Assembly: GCA_030043285.1 (NCBI GenBank)
Contig: JASHXZ010000445.1
Location: forward strand, 1 to 5,980
Direction of reading: 5' to 3'
Length of the DNA: 5,980 nucleotides
DNA from: Xanthobacteraceae bacterium
Lineage (GTDB): Bacteria > Pseudomonadota > Alphaproteobacteria > Rhizobiales > Xanthobacteraceae
Below are positions 1 through 4,965 of the stretch, piece after piece (the stretch's first letter is position 1; each line of letters begins with the position of its first letter). The translations under genes were made by a program, and so were the position numbers. The notes under the pieces were generated by a model. It was not told the DNA's origin. It saw nothing but the letters and a program-made list of their open reading frames with translations, and ran no database searches.

Positions 1-39
1 GACGAGGCAAGTGAGTACGGCATGACTCTGTCTTTATAG
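1..39 (+). CDS. Possible 3' tail of a plus-strand gene entering from the left edge (very uncertain)
   Basis: Frame 1 is open from the first base to a TAG at 37-39 and would encode a C-terminus ending ...EYGMTLSL. The other two plus frames meet stops within the first 24 bases. Twelve codons are far too few to identify a product or prove coding. If real, the gene would converge on the c-di-GMP gene that ends at 61. The only support is the open frame and the fact that the neighbouring gene also ends here. Confidence 0.2.
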   Translation, partial: DEASEYGMTLSL

Positions 40-43
40 AGAT

Positions 44-60
44 CAAGCCCTTACGGCTCG
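44..60 (-). terminator. Weak hairpin just after the GGDEF-EAL gene stop
   Basis: Immediately downstream of the TAG at 61-63, the minus strand reads CGAGCC, a 5-nt loop GTAAG, then GGCTTG. This is a six-pair stem with one G-U pair. No run of U follows (next bases ATCTCTATAAAG), so it is not a classical intrinsic terminator. It may be a weak terminator or a 3'-end stabilising hairpin, or chance. Confidence 0.25.
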
Positions 61-2940
61 CTACGCCGCCAGCACGATCCGGCCGTTGCGCTCGTACAGG
101 ATCTTTTCGAAGCTCTCGATCGGCGCCGGCCTGCTGAAATAATAGCCCTGCACTTCGGTGCAGCCTTCGGCCACCAGACGCTTGAGCTGATCCTCGGTTT
201 CGACGCCCTCGGCAACCACCGCGATGTTGAGCGCGCGCGCCAGGTCGATGATCGCCTTGATGATGGCGACCGACTCGCCGCCTTTGGCAATGTCGTTGAC
301 GAACGACCTGTCGATCTTGATCTTGTCGAACGGGAAGCTGCGCAGATAATTGAGCGATGAGAAGCCGGTACCGAAATCGTCCATCACGATATGGACGCCG
401 AGCCCGCGCAGCTCATGCAGCACGGCTATGTTCTTCGGATCGGATTCGAGCAGCAGCGACTCGGTGATTTCCAGCTCGAGCCGCGACGCCGGCATGCCCG
501 ACGCCGCAAGCGAGCCGACGATCACGTTGATCAGATTGGCGTTCTTGAACTGGATCGGCGACAGGTTGACGGCGAGGCGGAATTGCTCCGGCCACTTCGC
601 CGCTTCGGCGCAGGCCGAACGCAGCACCCACTGGCCGAGCGGCCCGATCAGCCCGGACTCCTCGGCCAAAGGCACGAATTCGCCGGGCGGCACGGCGCCG
701 AGCCGCGGATGGAACCAGCGTAGCAGCGCCTCAAAGCACTGCACCTTGCCGGACGCGGCGTTGACCAGTGGCTGGTAGTAGAGCTGGAGCTGGCCCTCGT
801 TGAGCGCGTTGCGCAGCTCGGTCTCCAGCGCGCGGCGCGCCTGGATGCGGGCGTCCATCTCAGGCTCGAAGAAGCAATAAGAGCCGCGACCGTCCGCCTT
901 GACGCGGTACATCGCCAGATCGGCGTTCTTGAGTAGTTGGTCGGCGTCCTTGCCGTCGGCCGGCGCGATCGCGATGCCGATGCTGACGCCGACGTTCAAC
1001 TGCTGGCCCTCGATCTCATAGGGCGCGGCCAACCGCTCGATGATGCGGCCGGCCATGGCCCCGCTCTCCTCGGGCCGCGCTACGTTCGACTCGATCACGG
1101 CGAACTCGTCGCCGCCGAGGCGAGCAACAAAATCGCCTTCTTCAACGCAGCTCGCCAGCCGTCCGGCAACGGCGCGCAGCAGCTTGTCGCCGACCGAATG
1201 GCCCAAGGAATCGTTGACGCTTTTGAAGCGGTCGAGGTCCAGGCACAGGATCGCGAACTTTTCGCCCTTGCGCAGCCGGCGCATGCTGTTGTCCAGCTCC
1301 TCGCGGAAGAACACGCGATTGGGCAGATCGGTCAGCTGGTCGTGCCGCGCCAGATAGGCGATGTGCGCTTCCGCGCGCTGCCGCTCGGTGATGTCCTCGT
1401 GAATGGCGACCCAGCCGCCGTCGGCGGTGCTTTGATGTGAGATCGCCATCAGCCGGCCGTCGCTAAACGGCTTGACGATGCGGAACGACTCACCGGCCAC
1501 GCTGGACTTGAGCGCGGCGAACGTCTCCTCTGCGCTTTCCGTGAACGTTTTGGCGTCGACCAGATATTGCAGGATCGCCTGCAGCGGCGTATGCGGCCGG
1601 GTCAGTTCCGCGGGCATGCCATACATATCGGCGTAGCGCTGATTGGAGATGATCAGCCTGCGCTCGGCGTCGAACATGCACAGGCCATGGGCCATGTTGT
1701 TCAAGGCGAGATCGAGCTGCGTCTTGCGCTCGAGCAGGCTGCGCTCCTGCGTCTTCAAACGGCTGATGTCGCTGCACAAGACGATAAAGCCCTGATCGCG
1801 CGTCGGGCTGCGGCTGACGCGCAGCCAGCGGCCGTTGCCCATCAGCGCTTCGCTGGTCGCCTGCAAATCGCCGTCGCGCCGCATCAGCACGTCGCCGGCG
1901 TCGACCGCCCGTTGCAGCACCGGGTGCAATTGCGACAGCGGCGCGCCGGGCCTCAGCAGATCAGGCGAAAGACCCAACAGATCGCCGGCCTGGCCATTGG
2001 CGAGCACGACGACGTCGTCAGCGTCGACGACGACGACGCCTTCCTGCGAATGCTCGAGTGCGTCGGCAAGCAGCGCCTGGGCGGAGCGGCGCTGGGCCAC
2101 CTCGCGCTCCATCATCGCCTTGATGTTGTCGCGCATCGTGCCCATCGCCGCCAGCAGGGCGCCGAGTTCGTCGGCGCCGCCGGCCGGAACCGCGACGTTA
2201 AGCTCGCCGGCGGCAATCAATTCGGCGACATTGGAGGCGACCGCGACCGGACCGACGATACGCCGCGCCAGGGCCCACGCCACCAGGGCGGAAAGGAACA
2301 GCGCCAGCGCGATGCCGGCGAGGTTGAGACGGATGCTGCGCGCCACCTCGGCGCGGGCGCTCTCGCGGTACAGAAATCCGTCTCCTGCGGTGTAATTCAC
2401 CAACAGGTCGATCTGCTGGTCGACCTTGGCGGCATAACGATCGAGCGTCGCCCAGTTCACTTCGGTCTTGGAGCCGTCGAGCAGGCGGTCACGCACGCTG
2501 TTCCACTCGGCCACCGCACCCTTGGCGTTTTCCGCAGCCCGGGTGGCGCGGCCCGACTGGGCGCGCTGCTCGGCGATGGTGATGTCCTGCAGCAGGGATT
2601 TGTTGAGCGTCTCTATGTCGCGGTCGAGCTTGGCCCGGACCGCAGGCGCGGCATCGATCCAGCGTCGCGCGAACGCCGCGCGCATCGCCGCGAAATCGGC
2701 GGCTGCCGCGCGCGCGTAGTTGATCGACATCAACGATTCGTCGAACGTCTTGCTGACCAGAACGCCGGCCTCGCGGACCCCGAGCGTCGCGTAGGCGCCC
2801 AATGCGGCGGTGATGACGCTCATGACCAGGAAGGCGATCAGAATGCGGCCACGAATCGTGCGCAGCGACGGCGCCCAGGAAACGCCGCGCCGCCCACTGC
2901 GTAGCAAACTCCCGATCCCCCGGATCAATCGACCATACAT
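61..2940 (-). CDS. Membrane-anchored HAMP-PAS-PAS-GGDEF-EAL cyclic-di-GMP synthase/phosphodiesterase
   Basis: This is a bifunctional-type c-di-GMP turnover protein of 959 aa, numbered from the ATG at 2940. In order: a short basic cytoplasmic N-terminus; TM1 about 33-55; a mostly helical periplasmic sensor about 56-203, of the four-helix-bundle chemoreceptor type; TM2 about 204-225; HAMP about 226-278; PAS about 293-393; a second PAS about 408-518; GGDEF about 523-688; EAL about 700-950. The cyclase signature GGDEF (609-613) is intact. The inhibitory RxxD site five residues before it reads EEGD, so product inhibition is probably lost. EAL residues look complete: EALLR 737-741, NLSP 792-795, EITE 824-827, DDFGTG 854-859, KID 875-877, AEGVET 910-915, QGYYFSRP at 931. 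Both activities are therefore possible; which dominates is unknown. A GTG at 2961 would add seven residues, and neither start has a strong Shine-Dalgarno. The gene is divergent from the cupredoxin gene and has a CtrA-type box about 97 bp upstream. Confidence 0.95.
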   Translation of the reverse strand: MYGRLIRGIGSLLRSGRRGVSWAPSLRTIRGRILIAFLVMSVITAALGAYATLGVREAGVLVSKTFDESLMSINYARAAAADFAAMRAAFARRWIDAAPAVRAKLDRDIETLNKSLLQDITIAEQRAQSGRATRAAENAKGAVAEWNSVRDRLLDGSKTEVNWATLDRYAAKVDQQIDLLVNYTAGDGFLYRESARAEVARSIRLNLAGIALALFLSALVAWALARRIVGPVAVASNVAELIAAGELNVAVPAGGADELGALLAAMGTMRDNIKAMMEREVAQRRSAQALLADALEHSQEGVVVVDADDVVVLANGQAGDLLGLSPDLLRPGAPLSQLHPVLQRAVDAGDVLMRRDGDLQATSEALMGNGRWLRVSRSPTRDQGFIVLCSDISRLKTQERSLLERKTQLDLALNNMAHGLCMFDAERRLIISNQRYADMYGMPAELTRPHTPLQAILQYLVDAKTFTESAEETFAALKSSVAGESFRIVKPFSDGRLMAISHQSTADGGWVAIHEDITERQRAEAHIAYLARHDQLTDLPNRVFFREELDNSMRRLRKGEKFAILCLDLDRFKSVNDSLGHSVGDKLLRAVAGRLASCVEEGDFVARLGGDEFAVIESNVARPEESGAMAGRIIERLAAPYEIEGQQLNVGVSIGIAIAPADGKDADQLLKNADLAMYRVKADGRGSYCFFEPEMDARIQARRALETELRNALNEGQLQLYYQPLVNAASGKVQCFEALLRWFHPRLGAVPPGEFVPLAEESGLIGPLGQWVLRSACAEAAKWPEQFRLAVNLSPIQFKNANLINVIVGSLAASGMPASRLELEITESLLLESDPKNIAVLHELRGLGVHIVMDDFGTGFSSLNYLRSFPFDKIKIDRSFVNDIAKGGESVAIIKAIIDLARALNIAVVAEGVETEDQLKRLVAEGCTEVQGYYFSRPAPIESFEKILYERNGRIVLAA
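2004..2040 (-). repeat. GAC/GTC trinucleotide-rich tract within the first PAS domain
   Basis: A run of GAC and GTC triplets, including the 12-bp palindrome GACGACGTCGTC at 2008-2019, encodes the stretch VVVDADDVVVL in a beta-strand and turn of the first PAS domain. It is in frame and explained by valine/aspartate coding in GC-rich DNA. It could still be a slippage-prone site. Confidence 0.5.
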
Positions 2941-2991
2941 GCCAGACTGCCGTGTACCCACGCCCGATAGCGGTCGGCTTTACACCGGAGC

Positions 2992-3043
2992 CCGTTAAGG
3001 CTTGGCGCAGCGGCTGGTCCGATCTTTGCAGCTTCCTTAACGG
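2992..3043. repeat. 9-bp perfect inverted repeat CCGTTAAGG / CCTTAACGG
   Basis: The left arm CCGTTAAGG (2992-3000) and right arm CCTTAACGG (3035-3043) are exact reverse complements separated by 34 bp. They lie between the divergent starts of the GGDEF-EAL and cupredoxin genes. The right arm overlaps the CtrA-type box at 3037-3051, so the left arm may be an extra half-site for the same regulator. Arm centres are 43 bp apart, about four helical turns, which would place them on the same DNA face. Confidence 0.5.
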
Positions 3044-3051
3044 CGTCTTAA
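3037..3051. promoter_or_regulatory. CtrA-type box, TTAA-N7-TTAA followed by C
   Basis: TTAA at 3037-3040, seven bases CGGCGTC, then TTAA at 3048-3051 followed by C. This is an exact match to the full binding site of CtrA, the cell-cycle and motility response regulator of alphaproteobacteria. It sits in the 195-bp divergent region, 84 bp before the cupredoxin ATG and 97 bp before the GGDEF-EAL ATG, so it could serve either gene. TTAA is rare in this GC-rich DNA. No good -35/-10 pair was found here, which is common for activator-dependent alphaproteobacterial promoters. The sequence match is direct; binding by CtrA is inference. Confidence 0.6.
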
Positions 3052-3135
3052 CCGCGGGGCGTCACGCTGCCGGAAATTGCGGCTGCGCCGCCAATCGGTC
3101 TGCGGCGCGCTGCCGAACCGTTTGACGAGGCCATC

Positions 3136-3495
3136 ATGAGCTTAAGAACCGAGTTGACACGCGCACGCCGTTCGGTCGCGACTGCCTTCCTCGCCGGCGC
3201 CCTGGTTTCGCTCGGCTCGTGGATGGTATGGGCGCTGCCGCAGAATACCGTGTCGCAGAAAGGCCAGGAATTTCATCCCGGCACAATCACGATCAACCGC
3301 GGCGATACCATAAGGATCGTCAACGACGACGGCGACCTGCTGCACCATGCTTACGTTGATTCCCCGAGGTTCTCATTCGATTCGGGAGATCAGCAGCCCG
3401 GCAGTATCACCCCGGTCACGTTTCCGGTGAGCGGCGATTTCAACGTTCTATGCGCCATTCACCCGAAAATGCTGCTCGTGGTGCACGTCCATTAG
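3136..3495 (+). CDS. Exported cupredoxin (amicyanin/plastocyanin-like type 1 copper protein)
   Basis: A 119-aa small blue-copper electron carrier, expected in the periplasm. Residues 1-11 are basic and include RARR; residues 13-33 are hydrophobic and end in a possible cleavage site after VWA, so it is either a cleaved signal peptide or a membrane anchor. A single cupredoxin domain covers about 36-119: EFHPGTITINRGDTIRIVN is a typical second-strand pattern, H70 or H71 is the first copper ligand, and C106, H109 and M112 in CAIHPKM are the rest. The short CxxHPxM ligand loop is the amicyanin/pseudoazurin type. The FDSGDQQPGS segment recalls proteins often annotated as methylamine-utilisation cupredoxins. 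ATG 3136 has GAGG at 3127-3130 with five bases between. It is divergent from the c-di-GMP gene and ends 6 bp before the convergent membrane-protein gene. A MauG-like di-heme protein downstream could be a redox partner (inference). Confidence 0.9.
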   Translation: MSLRTELTRARRSVATAFLAGALVSLGSWMVWALPQNTVSQKGQEFHPGTITINRGDTIRIVNDDGDLLHHAYVDSPRFSFDSGDQQPGSITPVTFPVSGDFNVLCAIHPKMLLVVHVH

Positions 3496-3501
3496 CGCAC
3501 G

Positions 3502-4539
3502 CTAGAGCACGGTGGTCCCGTACAAGGCCATGTGGGCGTAATAATAGGCGCCGAGAAACAGCGCCAGCGACGAGGCGTAGGCGAACGGGATCCACCAGGA
3601 ACGGCGCCAGCTCACCTTGCTCTGGGCGTCATCGGCGATGATCGCGAACAACGCCACGATGATGAGCGAATGTCCGATCATGTCGATTTTGCCGAACGGG
3701 AAGCAGGCGCTTATGAACATCGCCGCCAGCATGATCGCCCCAATCCGGCGCACCAGCGGCGTCCAGACCAGCGAGAATGCCAAGGCGAATTCCACCGCGC
3801 CGGCGGCACGCATGTAAAAGTCCGGCGTGAAGCCGAGCGACATGGTCGGATGGACGATGAAGAGCGGATACGACCATTCCGGATAAGCCCATTTCTCGAT
3901 CGAGGCCCACATCAACGTGATCCCTGCGGTCCAGCGCAGTATGTCGATGGGGCGCGCGCCGAATAAGTTGGTCTGCAATCCGGTGAGGGCAAGAAAAACG
4001 GCGAAGCCGAGGAACACCGGATAGTCGGCCATGTGGAAAAGACCGTACGTGTCGATCGCGATACCGTAGAGCACGAAAATGCCGAGCGCCGACAACGGCA
4101 TGGTGCGGCGCGACAACATGCCGGCAGCGATGCCGAGCTGAATGGCGCCGACCACGGTGGAATCGGTCTTGAGTTCTGGCGTCAACAAAACGCCGCCCAT
4201 CCCCCAGATGGCGATAAAAAAGGCCGCGCAGGCGGCACGTGCAATGATCTCGACGTTATTGCGTATCCAAGCGGTCGCGCGGTTCAGGGCCTGCAACATC
4301 GCGAGGGCAAGCGGTGTGCCTTCCAGGACGCTGCCCGTCATCAGCGCCAGGATGGAAACGCCAGTGAGCATTTCGAAATCGGGGCAAAGGACGTTTTCCA
4401 GTCCCACCGGCTGCCCGGCCACATCGTAGGCGCAGAACCATTTGACATGGGCGCTCGCCGAGCCGACGAGCAACACATTAGCAAATAGCGCGAGCGGAAT
4501 TGCGGTGATGAACCGCATCCGCTTGGCCAACCGAACCAT
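3502..4539 (-). CDS. DoxX-like polytopic inner-membrane protein
   Basis: A 345-aa membrane protein. Residues 9-30 look like a signal peptide ending GSASA, followed by H31 (HVKWFCAYDV), so cleavage would give a mature N-terminal histidine. About eight or nine further hydrophobic segments follow, roughly at 58-80, 97-120, 126-143, 147-168, 172-190, 199-213, 243-262, 265-282, 286-303 and 315-337. SIEKWAYPEW at 213-222 is the kind of EK...P motif seen in DoxX-type proteins. Histidines H169, H230, H290 and H336 are near membrane ends and could bind metal or quinone. The family call is from general pattern, not an alignment; the exact function is unknown, and DoxX-like proteins are usually linked to quinol oxidation, thiosulfate oxidation or redox protein maturation. 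ATG 4539 is well supported by GGGAGG (minus strand of 4548-4553) eight bases upstream. Its neighbours, a cupredoxin and a di-heme protein, suggest periplasmic electron transfer. Confidence 0.8.
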   Translation of the reverse strand: MVRLAKRMRFITAIPLALFANVLLVGSASAHVKWFCAYDVAGQPVGLENVLCPDFEMLTGVSILALMTGSVLEGTPLALAMLQALNRATAWIRNNVEIIARAACAAFFIAIWGMGGVLLTPELKTDSTVVGAIQLGIAAGMLSRRTMPLSALGIFVLYGIAIDTYGLFHMADYPVFLGFAVFLALTGLQTNLFGARPIDILRWTAGITLMWASIEKWAYPEWSYPLFIVHPTMSLGFTPDFYMRAAGAVEFALAFSLVWTPLVRRIGAIMLAAMFISACFPFGKIDMIGHSLIIVALFAIIADDAQSKVSWRRSWWIPFAYASSLALFLGAYYYAHMALYGTTVL

Positions 4540-4614
4540 TAGTCAGGCCTCCCGACGCAAGTTGACAAGCCAGTTCAGTCGCGCCGTGCAGCTTACTGGC
4601 CCCGTTCATGTTTT

Positions 4615-4655
4615 CTTTACCACAGGCCTCGGGGCGTTCGCAACCTTTGGTAAAG
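4615..4655. repeat. 8-bp inverted repeat CTTTACCA / TGGTAAAG
   Basis: The arms at 4615-4622 and 4648-4655 are exact reverse complements with a 25-bp spacer, in the divergent region between the DoxX-like gene and the 53-aa gene. Arm starts are 33 bp apart, near three helical turns, which would suit a dimeric regulator. By size, an 8-bp repeat in about 250 bp could also occur by chance. Confidence 0.3.
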
Positions 4656-4666
4656 TCTTGGTTAAC
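4651..4666. promoter_or_regulatory. Degenerate CtrA-like box, TAAA-N7-TTAAC
   Basis: TAAA at 4651-4654, seven bases GTCTTGG, then TTAAC at 4662-4666. It has the same 11-bp period as the perfect box at 3037-3051, with one mismatch in the first half. It lies 112 bp before the DoxX-like ATG and 122 bp before the small gene. It is downstream of the candidate minus-strand promoter, so if real it could repress that gene. Weak alone; worth noting because both divergent regions carry such a site. Confidence 0.25.
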
Positions 4667-4686
4667 TTCTGGCCGGTAGCGCCCTG

Positions 4687-4699
4687 AATTGATACAATT
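4687..4699. repeat. AT-rich palindrome AATTG-ATA-CAATT
   Basis: Perfect 5-bp arms around a 3-bp centre in otherwise GC-rich DNA. It overlaps the minus-strand candidate -10 (4697-4702) and contains TACAAT at 4693-4698 on the plus strand, a five-of-six match to the -10 consensus. It may therefore be an operator, or simply two back-to-back -10 elements. Confidence 0.35.
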
Positions 4700-4726
4700 T
4701 TAGGGAAAGTCCTCAGCGATCCTCAA
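4697..4726 (-). promoter_or_regulatory. Candidate sigma-70-type promoter for the DoxX-like gene
   Basis: Read on the minus strand: -35 TTGAGG (4726-4721, four of six to TTGACA), 18-bp spacer, -10 TAAAAT (4702-4697, five of six to TATAAT). Transcription would begin near 4690, about 150 bp before the ATG at 4539. No other comparable pair was seen in this region. Consensus matching alone predicts promoters poorly in alphaproteobacteria. Confidence 0.35.
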
Positions 4727-4788
4727 GCTGTCGCGGCTAAAGGTATCGGCGCGCCGTAACTGCGGCGTGACGAACGTTGGAGGCCGCG

Positions 4789-4950
4789 ATGCTCGGTGCT
4801 GCAGGCGTGTTCGGCGTAATGGCCGGGATGGCCGGCTCCTTTTTTGCTAGCTGGGTGCCCAACCGCGCCGAAACGATCCAGACCGCCGCCGGCATCATAT
4901 TGCTGGGCGGCTTCGCGCTCGTCGGCTGGGCAATGCCCGTGATGATGTGA
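4789..4950 (+). CDS. Small two-helix hydrophobic membrane protein, 53 aa, unknown function
   Basis: The start is ATG 4789, with GGAGG at 4779-4783 five bases upstream, and the stop is TGA 4948-4950. The protein has two hydrophobic segments, residues about 2-22 and 33-53, joined by a polar turn WVPNRAETIQ. That fits a helical hairpin in the inner membrane, with N25, R26 and E28 in the loop. Glycine, alanine and methionine are abundant, including GxxxG-like spacing (GVMAGMAG), which favours helix packing. 43 of 53 codons end in G or C, consistent with a real gene here, and an in-frame TGA at 4768-4770 limits upstream extension. I recognise no family. It is divergent from the DoxX-like gene and converges on the di-heme gene with 15 bp between stops. 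A small subunit or stabiliser for a neighbouring membrane protein is one possibility, but nothing in the sequence proves it. Confidence 0.65.
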   Translation: MLGAAGVFGVMAGMAGSFFASWVPNRAETIQTAAGIILLGGFALVGWAMPVMM

Positions 4951-4965
4951 GTGTCGTGACCGCGG

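Noticed and set aside
1..23. Minus-strand ATG at 23-21 as the start of a next gene
   Set aside because: Only seven codons are in the window and the upstream sequence has no clear Shine-Dalgarno, so it cannot be supported.
1567..2904. 445-codon plus-strand open frame antisense to the c-di-GMP gene
   Set aside because: It lies wholly opposite a gene with clear domains. The translation is rich in Arg, Gln, Gly and His with no domain, as expected from the reverse strand of GC-rich coding DNA.
4562..4567. Plus-strand TTGACA as a -35 element
   Set aside because: No acceptable -10 lies 16-18 bp downstream (the sequence there is GC-rich).
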